Origin: an uncultured Eubacteriales bacterium
Lineage (GTDB): Bacteria > Bacillota > Clostridia > Lachnospirales > Lachnospiraceae
Length of the DNA: 64,000 bases
NCBI GenBank assembly: GCA_900315425.1
Contig: OMZA01000003.1
Coordinates: forward strand, 1 to 64,000
Direction: 5' to 3'
The notes under the pieces were generated by a model, which saw nothing but the letters and a program-made list of their open reading frames with translations, ran no database searches and had not been told where the DNA came from. The position numbers and the translations under genes are program-made. Below are positions 1 through 7,864 of this stretch, piece after piece. Numbering within the stretch: position 1 is the first letter of the stretch; every line of letters begins with the position of its first letter.

Positions 1-48
1 CATACCAAGATATTTTCCGTTAAGGCCTTTTTTCTTATTATCTTCCAT
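1..48 (-). CDS. 5' end of next pilus-operon gene (partial)
   Basis: An ATG at position 48 opens a reading frame that stays open to the window edge; it begins MEDNKKKGLNGKYLGM. The start lies 2 bases downstream of the stop codon of the PilM-PilN fusion gene, so the two are almost certainly co-translated. The lysine-rich N-terminus is what one expects just before a membrane segment, and by position it could be a PilO-like protein or a minor pilin protein, but 16 codons are too few to name it. Confidence 0.55.
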   Translation of the reverse strand, partial: MEDNKKKGLNGKYLGM

Positions 49-50
49 AC

Positions 51-1895
51 TTAATTAGCCTCCTCTTCTGTAGTCTCTGAAGCAGAAGGCTGATATCCAG
101 TGATAACACCTTCATCTATATAATCTTTCAAATACTTATCTGATGCTATATTAAATGCAATATCTGCAGTTAACTTTTCAACAGTCTTTGAATTATCTGC
201 TGTTTCAAGCCCTAATGCAACTTTAGGGTCCAAATCAGATGAATAACCTCCAACTGTTAAATTATAAATATGAGTATACGTATTCATATCTTTTTCTTCA
301 TCAGAATCTTTCTTAGTATCCTTATCATCCGATTTTTCATCAGAATTTTTCTTAGCATCCTTATTATCTGATTCTTTATCAGAATCTTTCTCAATAATTC
401 CATCTTCAACAAGTTTATCCTCTAACTCATCATATGTAATGGAATCCCCTTCTTCAAGACCTTCTACAAATCCAATAAGCTGAAGTCTGTCTGTATATTC
501 TACAGTAACAGATACCTGATTATTAGTAACATTAAAAGACGTAACCTGCATATCCTTTGGAACTATCTTTTCAAAATACTTTAATAAATCATATGTATAT
601 TCTGCATTAGAATGTGTTGCCGAATCAAAAAGTTCTGCATCTAAAAGATCAGTTTTTGACTTCTCATTTTCCTCATATACTTTATGAATACCTTCTTTAT
701 TGCTAATCTCTGCTTTAATATCATCTAATTTATTATTGAGTTCCTTATTTTTAAGATTAGGATATACAAAAAGTCCTATAGCAGCTATTGCAAATATTCC
801 TGCCAATAAAAAGTATGGAACACCACTATCATTAGAAGAATCGGTACTCTTAACCATCTTTGCAGACTTTGGTTCAAGATGTATAGGATCAAGAGAAGCT
901 CCAAAGTTAGCCATGTAATTACGTAGAACAGAATTACTAATTTTCATACGGTTATATGGCTCAACGTTCTTAAGCATTGTTAATCTTTCAGCAGGAAGAC
1001 CTGTTTCATTACTAAACAGGATATCCATACCCATAACATCTGCACCTTCACCTATGATTACAATTTTTTCAATTGGTGTATCTGTATTTCTACTTGAATA
1101 ATACTCAATTACACGGTTTACGTTATTAATCAGATACTTTAGTGAACCTGTTGTTTCATCAGCATCTAAAGATTCTTTGACAATCTGAGCCTGACTTAAT
1201 AACTCAAGAGCCACCTTTGTAGAAACCTTTCTACTTTCCACAACTGACTGTAAAAGTAAAGATTCACCATATGGGATGGTTCTTTGAAGTCTAAGAACAT
1301 CATCAACCATTACTGAAGCGATTGTTGTATCCATTCCCAGCTGAACTACCAATGTTGGTTTTTTATCAATCTGAATCTTAATTAACTGTAATGTAGAGTT
1401 ACCGGAATAATCTACTGCTTTTACTTTCATTCCAAGTGTAGCAGCTAACTCATAATAACTCTGTACCATCATATCAGGAGCTGCATAAACAAGAACACGA
1501 GTCTTTTGTTCCTCTTTTGTCTTAATCGCCTCAAGAACTGTGTAAGAGAATACATATTCTTCTACATTAATTGGAAAATACTCCGAAGCATTTGTATCAA
1601 TGAGTTCCTGAATCTTAACTTTCTTACCACCTGGAAGTATTACCTCTTTTGAAGCTATCCTAGATGAAGAAAGTACGAAAACAACTTCTTTTGCTGTAAT
1701 CTGTTCCTGAGTCATCGCCTGTCTGATGGCCGTAGATACAAGCATGTTGTTTCTTATAAAACCATCTTCAACTGACTCTTCCGGTGTCTGTACTGAGACT
1801 GCGGTATGAACTATAATCTGATCTCTTCTTCTTTCTGATTCACAGATCTTGATAAATTCATTACCAATCTCAATGGTTAATGTTTTAGATGCCAT
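51..1895 (-). CDS. pilM: Type IV pilus assembly protein PilM fused to a PilN-like region
   Basis: The 614-residue protein has two parts. Residues 1-345 look like PilM, the actin-fold (ASKHA) cytoplasmic ATPase that forms a ring under the pilus machine; motifs such as VVQLGMDTTIAS and IVIIGEGADVMGMD fit the nucleotide-binding fold. A single membrane segment follows at about 360-381 (YFLLAGIFAIAAIGLFVYP). The rest, outside the membrane, resembles PilN, with a coiled-coil stretch and a ferredoxin-like region, interrupted by a lysine/aspartate repeat at about 503-537. In many bacteria pilM and pilN are separate genes, so this is a fusion. The start has a GGGAGG site 7 bases upstream. It belongs to the pilus operon running leftward. 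PilM assignment is firm; the PilN part is inferred from topology and position. Confidence 0.85.
   Translation of the reverse strand: MASKTLTIEIGNEFIKICESERRRDQIIVHTAVSVQTPEESVEDGFIRNNMLVSTAIRQAMTQEQITAKEVVFVLSSSRIASKEVILPGGKKVKIQELIDTNASEYFPINVEEYVFSYTVLEAIKTKEEQKTRVLVYAAPDMMVQSYYELAATLGMKVKAVDYSGNSTLQLIKIQIDKKPTLVVQLGMDTTIASVMVDDVLRLQRTIPYGESLLLQSVVESRKVSTKVALELLSQAQIVKESLDADETTGSLKYLINNVNRVIEYYSSRNTDTPIEKIVIIGEGADVMGMDILFSNETGLPAERLTMLKNVEPYNRMKISNSVLRNYMANFGASLDPIHLEPKSAKMVKSTDSSNDSGVPYFLLAGIFAIAAIGLFVYPNLKNKELNNKLDDIKAEISNKEGIHKVYEENEKSKTDLLDAELFDSATHSNAEYTYDLLKYFEKIVPKDMQVTSFNVTNNQVSVTVEYTDRLQLIGFVEGLEEGDSITYDELEDKLVEDGIIEKDSDKESDNKDAKKNSDEKSDDKDTKKDSDEEKDMNTYTHIYNLTVGGYSSDLDPKVALGLETADNSKTVEKLTADIAFNIASDKYLKDYIDEGVITGYQPSASETTEEEAN
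298..391 (-). repeat. 39-bp coding tandem repeats in the PilM-PilN linker
   Basis: Two adjacent 39-bp units (298-336 and 337-375) and a partial third (376-391) differ at a few bases. They encode a 13-residue acidic/lysine repeat of the type DEKSDDKDTKKDS. The unit is a multiple of three, so copy number can change without shifting frame. The repeat forms a flexible charged linker outside the membrane. Confidence 0.75.
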
Positions 1896-1919
1896 TTCTT
1901 AGCCTCCCTCAATAGTTTA

Positions 1920-2628
1920 TTAATGAATGAATGAATTAATATACCAATCAATAATCTGATTACCACATAACATGGAAATAAATATTCCGATTGATAAATA
2001 AGGTCCAAATGCAAGCACTCTATCCTTATCCTGCACTTTCATAAGTATTATATGAATTATAGAACCTATCACACATCCTAAGCCCAAAGAAAGGATAATT
2101 AGTTTCCAACCTATTAACAGGCCAGCAGCAGCCATGAGTTTAATATCTCCGCCACCTATACCTCTTCCTTTAGTAATTAAATATAATAAATACAAAAAAC
2201 CACTTACACATATAGCACCTATCACATATTCATACCAATGTGATAAATCAGTAAGTAATTTTATAATGCCTAAAACGCCGATGAAGACGTTAAAGGCAAG
2301 AAGAAAAACATAAACAATATAAGATACTTACTAAATCGAATCCTCTAATAAGAATAATAATCGCATACCCGATTCCGTTTAAGAATTCAATAAGTGGATA
2401 TTGAGCAGATAATTTAGTTTTACAATATCTGCATTTGCCACCAAGTATAAGAAAACTAAATATTGGTACTAAATCATACCATTTAATATTCTTACCACAA
2501 TTCATACAATGTGATCTTATTACTACTACACTTTCTTTTTTAGGTATTCTATATATACATACATTTAAAAAACTACCTATAAATATTCCATATATAAAAG
2601 TGATAATAGCATATATTATATTTTCCAT
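1920..2628 (-). pseudogene. pilD: Prepilin peptidase, broken by an out-of-frame deletion
   Basis: Prepilin peptidase is a membrane aspartyl protease that cuts and N-methylates type IV pilins. The N-terminal half (2290-2628) has the family's opening GSFLNVCIYRIP and the zinc motif CMNCGK...CRYCK, then runs into a stop after YCLCFSSCL. The C-terminal half continues in another frame: FNVFIGVLGIIKLLTDLSHW, then GRGIGGGDIKLMAAAG with the second catalytic aspartate (GGGDIK), ending at 1920. Between YCLCFSS and FNVF the family normally has about 20 residues including the first catalytic aspartate (IDxxxxxIP); these are absent. So a deletion of roughly 55-65 bp, not a multiple of three, removed an essential residue. 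The start has a good AAGGA site. A sequencing or assembly error is possible but must have removed more than one base. Confidence 0.8.
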
Positions 2629-2649
2629 ATTATTAGTCCTTAAGTGTGA

Positions 2650-3081
2650 TTATTTTTTAACACTCATACTGCCTATCGTTACTACAATATTATAACCTTG
2701 TTCAATATCAGGTCCTCTTCTTGTAATAATCGCATACGCATATGAATTATCTTCTTTTGATGCAGTATGTGCTGTAACAACTTCGTTGATATATCTATCA
2801 AAAACCGTATTCCTAGGCGAAGTGTAATATGACAAAGACGGATCCCAGTCCACTCTAAGAGTAACATCAGGATCATCTATCAATGTACCTACTTCTGTTT
2901 CATAATCAGTTATACAATTATGAAGCTGATAAGCTGTCTCTTCTGCATTCTTTTCATCAGTTCTTTTTTTAGACTTACCAAGATACTTTGTTAAATTTGG
3001 TGCTATAATGGCTATTAAAATAGCCATTATAGCAATTACAATGATTATCTCAATAAGTGAAAAACCATTGTTTCTTTTCAT
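2650..3081 (-). CDS. Type IV pilin-like protein (second pilin)
   Basis: A 143-residue prepilin. The N-terminus MKRNNGFSLIEIIIVIAI has the class III signal: a short basic leader, cleavage after Gly6, Phe at mature +1 and Glu at +5, followed by a hydrophobic helix. The first 45 residues are nearly identical to the neighbouring pilin (3091-3540), including TKYLGKSKK, so the two arose by duplication; the globular parts have diverged but still share the ITDYETE helix and a final VVTIGS strand. It follows the first pilin by 9 bases and lacks a clear ribosome site, so translation is probably coupled. It could be a minor pilin or a second major subunit. Confidence 0.85.
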   Translation of the reverse strand: MKRNNGFSLIEIIIVIAIMAILIAIIAPNLTKYLGKSKKRTDEKNAEETAYQLHNCITDYETEVGTLIDDPDVTLRVDWDPSLSYYTSPRNTVFDRYINEVVTAHTASKEDNSYAYAIITRRGPDIEQGYNIVVTIGSMSVKK

Positions 3082-3090
3082 ACCATAAAA

Positions 3091-3540
3091 TTATCTAGAT
3101 GTTGATTCATTACCAACTGTAACTGTTATAGTATATTTACCTGAAGCTTTAGCAATTGTTGCAGTTGCATCAGCACCTGTTTCTTTACTCTTTGTGCTGT
3201 TTGTGACGTTATCATTAACAATAGTTAAAAAGGCAGTTGGAGCGGTTACAGTGCCACTATTATCAGCAGCGGTTGAACCATTCCATTTTAATTTAACATC
3301 TTCGTCATCTGCACAAAGTGCACCATTATCTGTTTCATAATCTGTTATAGCTGTCTGAAGCTGCTGAGCAATTTCATCTGCGTTCTTTGCATCTGTTTTC
3401 TTCTTAGATTTTCCAAGATACTTTGTTAAGTTTGGTGCAATGATTGCTACTAAGATAGCCATAATAGCAATAACGATAATAAGTTCGATTAATGAGAAAC
3501 CTTTGTTGTTCGAGAAACCTTTGTTGTTCATTTTTTTCAT
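3091..3540 (-). CDS. pilA: Type IV pilin (probable major subunit)
   Basis: A 149-residue prepilin with a leader that contains the block NNKGFS twice (MKKMNNKGFSNNKGFSLIEL). Only the second GFS is followed by a glutamate at +5, so cleavage should occur after Gly14. The hydrophobic helix (about 18-42) leads into TKYLGKSKKKTDAKNADEIAQQLQTAITDY and a small globular domain ending KYTITVTVGN. The AAGGAGA ribosome site lies 8 bases before the ATG, stronger than for the second pilin. An AT-rich 111-bp gap separates it from pilC and may hold its own promoter. Major-subunit status is inferred from position and ribosome site only. Confidence 0.88.
   Translation of the reverse strand: MKKMNNKGFSNNKGFSLIELIIVIAIMAILVAIIAPNLTKYLGKSKKKTDAKNADEIAQQLQTAITDYETDNGALCADDEDVKLKWNGSTAADNSGTVTAPTAFLTIVNDNVTNSTKSKETGADATATIAKASGKYTITVTVGNESTSR
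3494..3529. repeat. Perfect 18-bp tandem duplication in the pilin leader
   Basis: The 18-bp unit gagaaacctttgttgttc occurs twice without mismatch at 3494-3511 and 3512-3529 (plus-strand reading). On the minus strand it duplicates six codons (NNKGFS) across the prepilin peptidase site. The absence of any difference between copies points to a recent slippage event. Confidence 0.95.
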
Positions 3541-3651
3541 AATACATGTCTCCTTTTCTTTTTGGTATTATTTTGTTATTTTGTTTCTATATAATTGTTA
3601 CCTTGGTATGAGATAACATTTATATCTAATTATATTTGTTAGCACTATTCA

Positions 3652-4821
3652 TTATTCTTCACCATCTGCCAAGCTATACATACCAAACATCGGTATAAGA
3701 ATAGCCATAATGATTGTACCAACAATTCCTGCCATGACAACTACTATCAATGGCTCAATCAAGGCTGTTACTGATTGCGTTGTAACTTCAACTTCTTCTT
3801 CATAATAAGAAGCTGCTGTATTAAGCATATCCTCCATATTACCTGTCTCTTCACCAATACTTATCATATGAACAATCATCTTTGGAAAAACACCTGAGGC
3901 TTCAAGTGGTTCAGAAAGTGGTCGTCCTTGGGCAACCTTTTCTTTAGCTTCTAACACAGCATCTTTAAAGTAAGGATTTTTCATCGTCTTAGCCGTTATT
4001 TCTAAAGCGTCTATCATAGCGATACCAGATGCCGTAAGGGTTGAAAGCGTTCTGGCAAAATTACCAAAGAAATATGTTCCTATCTCGGTTGATTTAAATA
4101 ATTTAATCCCGACAACAATTGCAACAACCGCTATTATAACAATATACCATTTAGCCACCAAAAAATCACTTATATCAACAAGTAACTGTGTAATTAATGG
4201 TAATTTTTGTCCCATATCAGCATACATATCCGAGAATGTCGGAATAACCAATATCATCATTGCAGCAACAACCGCTATAATAATAACGATAAGTGCTATT
4301 GGATACATAAGAGATTTTTTAACAAGTCCATTTAACCTTTGTTGTTTTTCAAACTGTACACCAACCCTGTCAAATGCTGTCTCAAGATTACCGGAAGCCT
4401 CACCGGCTTCAACCATGTTAATCATAACAGCAGGAAATATATCTGTTCCCTGTCGTTTTAATCCGTTAGCTAAAGTTTCACCCTTCTTTACTGAAGTACT
4501 CGTATCCATAATTGCAGCCTGAAGCGTGGGATTCTCAGTCTGCATAGCTAACATTTCAAGAGCATCTACAATCGTTACACCAGCTGTGGTTATACTAACA
4601 AACTGTCTGCAGAATACACTTAAATCTCTGGGCGTTACCTTCTTTTTACCAAAATTAAAATTGAGATCTTTATCAAAAAGCGATTCCTCTTTGATATTCT
4701 CAATCATTGTATATCCCTGAGTTCGAAGCATTTCCTGGGCAAGAACCGCATCATCTGCTTCTATCTTACTGCTTATCTTTTCCCCTGCCTGATTAACAGC
4801 GGTAAATTTATAATTTGGCAT
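3652..4821 (-). CDS. pilC: Type IV pilus inner-membrane platform protein PilC
   Basis: A 389-residue protein of the GspF/PilC family, which sits in the membrane and couples the motor ATPases to pilin addition and removal. It has the usual layout: an N-terminal domain (NYKFTAVNQAGEKISSKIEADD), then two related cytoplasmic helical domains with the family pattern (VNMVEAGEASGNLE near 137 and VHMISIGEETGNMEDML near 315), separated by two membrane segments (about 171-195 and 222-240) with a third near the C-terminus (359-385). Length is normal. An AGGAG site precedes the ATG. It lies between pilT and the pilins. Confidence 0.95.
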   Translation of the reverse strand: MPNYKFTAVNQAGEKISSKIEADDAVLAQEMLRTQGYTMIENIKEESLFDKDLNFNFGKKKVTPRDLSVFCRQFVSITTAGVTIVDALEMLAMQTENPTLQAAIMDTSTSVKKGETLANGLKRQGTDIFPAVMINMVEAGEASGNLETAFDRVGVQFEKQQRLNGLVKKSLMYPIALIVIIIAVVAAMMILVIPTFSDMYADMGQKLPLITQLLVDISDFLVAKWYIVIIAVVAIVVGIKLFKSTEIGTYFFGNFARTLSTLTASGIAMIDALEITAKTMKNPYFKDAVLEAKEKVAQGRPLSEPLEASGVFPKMIVHMISIGEETGNMEDMLNTAASYYEEEVEVTTQSVTALIEPLIVVVMAGIVGTIIMAILIPMFGMYSLADGEE

Positions 4822-4915
4822 TTTGCACTCCTCTCCCGAGTTTTACGAAGTAATTTCGTTCATTTTTACTAAAATTATAATATCATATATAACAAAAATT
4901 TACAACTCGTCTTTT

Positions 4916-4940
4916 AAATATTAACATTTTGTTAATATTT
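4916..4940. other. Perfect 10-bp-stem palindrome between pilT and pilC
   Basis: AAATATTAAC and GTTAATATTT flank a 5-base loop. It lies in the 176-bp gap downstream of pilT and upstream of pilC on the minus strand. There is no run of T after it in the direction of transcription, so it is at best a weak terminator or an mRNA-stability or processing element between the motor genes and the pilC-pilin part. Confidence 0.4.
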
Positions 4941-4997
4941 ACCTGTTTTATTTATTTTTAAACCTATATTTGTTTATAATTTACAATTTTATAACCA

Positions 4998-6062
4998 TTA
5001 AATTAAACCACGTATTCTCTTTTCCATATTAAGAATATCCTGAGAATAGTTAAGACAGTTTGCAGATGATATAATACCTCTTCTATATAAATCATACAGA
5101 TTATCATCCATAGTCATCATACCTATCTTTCTGTTAGTCTGAATCATTGATTGAATCTGATATGTTTTACCTTCTCGAATAAGATTCTTAATAGCAGGAT
5201 TAGTTATCATAACTTCGAATGCAGCAACTCGTTTCTTATGATCTGCAGTTGGAAGCAACTGCTGAGATATAACTGCCTCAAGAACCATAGACAGCTGAAC
5301 TCTAATCTGCTGTTGCTGATGAACAGGGAATACATCAATAATTCTGTCTACTGTAGCTGCAGAACCAATTGTATGCAATGTAGAGAACACCAAATGTCCT
5401 GTTTCTGCCGCAGTTACCGCAATTGAGATAGTTTCAAAATCTCGCATCTCACCTACAAGAATAACATCAGGATCTTCTCGAAGAGCTGCTCTAAGGGCAT
5501 TATTGTAAGATAATGAATCCAAACCAATTTCTCTTTGGTTAACCATTGCTTTTTTATGTTTGTGCATATATTCAATAGGATCTTCCAAAGTAATAATATG
5601 GCAAGATCTATTCTCATTTACGAGATTCAAGATAGATGCCAAAGTTGTTGATTTACCGGAACCTGTAGGTCCTGTAACAAGAACGAGACCTCTTTTTCTT
5701 TTATAAAGTTCCTGAACCGCTGCCGGAACACCCAAATCATTAGGATTAGGTATCTCTGTACCAACCACACGAAGCGAAGCCGCCATCGAACCCCTTTGTT
5801 TAAATACATTAACTCTGTATCTTCCAACTTCCGGAACAGATATAGAAAAATCCACTTCTCCTCTTTCCTTGAATATCTCTTTTCTTCTTTTGTCTAATAC
5901 ACCACTGATGATTTGTTCAGAATCTTCCGGTAATAATCTGTCATAGTCCATATTAATAAGTTCGCCGTTAACTCTCATCTTTGGCGGTACACCTACCGTA
6001 ATATGAACATCGGATGCATTATACTCTGCTGCTTTAAAAAGTATTTCTTCAATTGTTACCAT
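4998..6062 (-). CDS. pilT: Type IV pilus retraction ATPase PilT
   Basis: A 354-residue hexameric secretion-type ATPase that depolymerises pili and powers twitching. Visible motifs: SDVHITVGVPPKMRVNGEL in the N-terminal PAS-like domain, Walker A GPTGSGKST (about 131-139), Asp box ITLEDPIEY, Walker B-type DPDVILVGEMRD, His box TGHLVFSTLHT, and the C-terminal AIKNLIREGK, which corresponds to the AIRNLIRE motif needed for retraction in PilT proteins. That motif separates it from PilB. It has a GGAGGA site before its ATG and follows pilB by 38 bases. Confidence 0.95.
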   Translation of the reverse strand: MVTIEEILFKAAEYNASDVHITVGVPPKMRVNGELINMDYDRLLPEDSEQIISGVLDKRRKEIFKERGEVDFSISVPEVGRYRVNVFKQRGSMAASLRVVGTEIPNPNDLGVPAAVQELYKRKRGLVLVTGPTGSGKSTTLASILNLVNENRSCHIITLEDPIEYMHKHKKAMVNQREIGLDSLSYNNALRAALREDPDVILVGEMRDFETISIAVTAAETGHLVFSTLHTIGSAATVDRIIDVFPVHQQQQIRVQLSMVLEAVISQQLLPTADHKKRVAAFEVMITNPAIKNLIREGKTYQIQSMIQTNRKIGMMTMDDNLYDLYRRGIISSANCLNYSQDILNMEKRIRGLI

Positions 6063-6100
6063 TTGCTGTCCTCCTGATGCTTTTAATTATATATTATTTA

Positions 6101-7816
6101 TTATTCTGATTCATAAGCTATCTTAAGTGCTTCTTTATATGATGTAATTCCTTCCTTACATAATCTGGCTGCTGACATTGCTAAGGTTTCCATACCATGT
6201 TCCAATGCAACTTTTTTTATCTGATCAGCTCTTGCTCCTGCCGCTATCTCAGCTCTCAAAGCTGCATTAACCTGCATTATCTCATATACACCTATTCGAC
6301 CTCTATATCCTGTATTATTGCAGCCCTCACATCCAACCGGTTCATAAATCGGCATATCCCCTTCAACGTTCAGTCCCAGAATCTTTTTCTGATCTTCATC
6401 TGCATATACAAGCCTTTTACAATCAGGGCATAATCTTCTAACCAGACGCTGAGCTATAACACCTACTAAAGAATCACCTACAAGGTATGGCTCAATACCC
6501 ATATCTACCAAACGGGAAATTGTACTTGCTGTACCATTAGTATGCAATGTACTAACAACCAAGTGTCCTGTGATAGCAGCTTTAACCGCAATATCCGCTG
6601 TCTCACCGTCTCGAATCTCTCCAATCATTATGATATCCGGATCCTGACGAAGTATTGATCTAAGTGCAGCTGCAAAGGTAAGTCCTGCTTTTTCATTAAC
6701 ATGAACCTGATTAATACCTTCCATGTTAGCCTCTACAGGGTCCTCAACAGTGATTATATTAACATCTTCTGTATTTAATTCTGAAAGCGCTGTATAAAGA
6801 GTTGTAGATTTACCGGAACCTGTAGGTCCTGTAACCAATATAATTCCATGTGGATTCTTAAGGATTCTATCAAACTTAACCAGCTCTTCTGCAGAAAAGC
6901 CAAGATTCTTCTTATCTCTAGTAAGATTTTCTTTTGAGGTAAGACGCATAACCGTCTTTTCTCCATTAATTGTTGGCAAGATAGATACACGGACGTCATA
7001 ATCTCTACGATCAACTGTCATAGCAATACGACCATCCTGTGGTTTTCTCTTCTCAGAAATGTCCATACCACCGATAATCTTAATACGAGCTGAAATAGCC
7101 GGAAGCATATCTATCTCATACATCATAGCAACTACTAGGGCACCATCAATTCGATACCTAACCCTAACTTGAAATTCCAATGCCTCAATATGAATATCGG
7201 AAGCCCTTCTTCTAACTCCCTGTTCGAGAATACTTCTAACCAGCTGAACAATAGGTGAGTTCTCAACCTCATCATCACCTTGAGTTGTATCATCCTCAGT
7301 AGTGGCTCCTATTCTTTCCTTATCTTTTTGTCTTTCTTTTCGATACATTTCAGCAGCCTGCATAGCCTGACTGGCTCCGAACAATCTGTCCAAAGCAACA
7401 TTAATCTGTCCTTTAGTAGAAAGTACAGGATCAACCTGAAAATTAGTCATAATACTGATATCATCAACAACCATGATATCCATTGGATCTGCCATAGCTA
7501 CTTTTACAACATTAGGAAGAAGTGGGTCGAAGGCATAAGGAAGAACCGAATTCTTTCTCATGTAATCCTCTCTAACAAGCTTCGTACATTCTTCATCAAT
7601 CTTAATTCTTCGAACATCCACATATTCAACGCCTAACTGTTCTGTTAAAGCATCAATAAGATCTCCTTCAGTGACAAGTCCCATTTCAAGAACCGTCTCT
7701 CCGAACTTTTCTCCTGTTTCTTTTTGTTTTTCTACAACCAATGGTATCTGTTCTTCTTCCAAAAGTCCCTTCGATACCAAAAGGTCTCCTAATCTCATTT
7801 TATTAGATCTTGCCAT
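6101..7816 (-). CDS. pilB: Type IV pilus extension ATPase PilB
   Basis: A 571-residue GspE/PilB-family ATPase that drives pilus assembly. The first 150 residues form a GspE N-terminal (MshEN-type) domain, RLGDLLVSKGLLEEEQI, often a nucleotide or c-di-GMP sensor. The motor domain has SDIHIEALEFQVRVRYRIDG, Walker A GPTGSGKST (about 330-338), ITVEDPVE, DPDIIMIGEIRD and GHLVVSTLHTNGT. A four-cysteine zinc site (CPDC near 464 and CEGC near 500) is characteristic of PilB/GspE and is missing from PilT. The start has a GAGGG site 7 bases upstream. It is the first gene of the leftward pilus operon. Confidence 0.95.
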   Translation of the reverse strand: MARSNKMRLGDLLVSKGLLEEEQIPLVVEKQKETGEKFGETVLEMGLVTEGDLIDALTEQLGVEYVDVRRIKIDEECTKLVREDYMRKNSVLPYAFDPLLPNVVKVAMADPMDIMVVDDISIMTNFQVDPVLSTKGQINVALDRLFGASQAMQAAEMYRKERQKDKERIGATTEDDTTQGDDEVENSPIVQLVRSILEQGVRRRASDIHIEALEFQVRVRYRIDGALVVAMMYEIDMLPAISARIKIIGGMDISEKRKPQDGRIAMTVDRRDYDVRVSILPTINGEKTVMRLTSKENLTRDKKNLGFSAEELVKFDRILKNPHGIILVTGPTGSGKSTTLYTALSELNTEDVNIITVEDPVEANMEGINQVHVNEKAGLTFAAALRSILRQDPDIIMIGEIRDGETADIAVKAAITGHLVVSTLHTNGTASTISRLVDMGIEPYLVGDSLVGVIAQRLVRRLCPDCKRLVYADEDQKKILGLNVEGDMPIYEPVGCEGCNNTGYRGRIGVYEIMQVNAALRAEIAAGARADQIKKVALEHGMETLAMSAARLCKEGITSYKEALKIAYESE

Positions 7817-7864
7817 TAGATTACCCTCATTCTTATGTAAATATAATAACTCGCTTCAATCATT

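Noticed and set aside
2290-2330. Programmed frameshift in the prepilin peptidase gene
   Set aside because: A shift could join the two frames, but the essential aspartate segment is missing, so the joined product would still be inactive.
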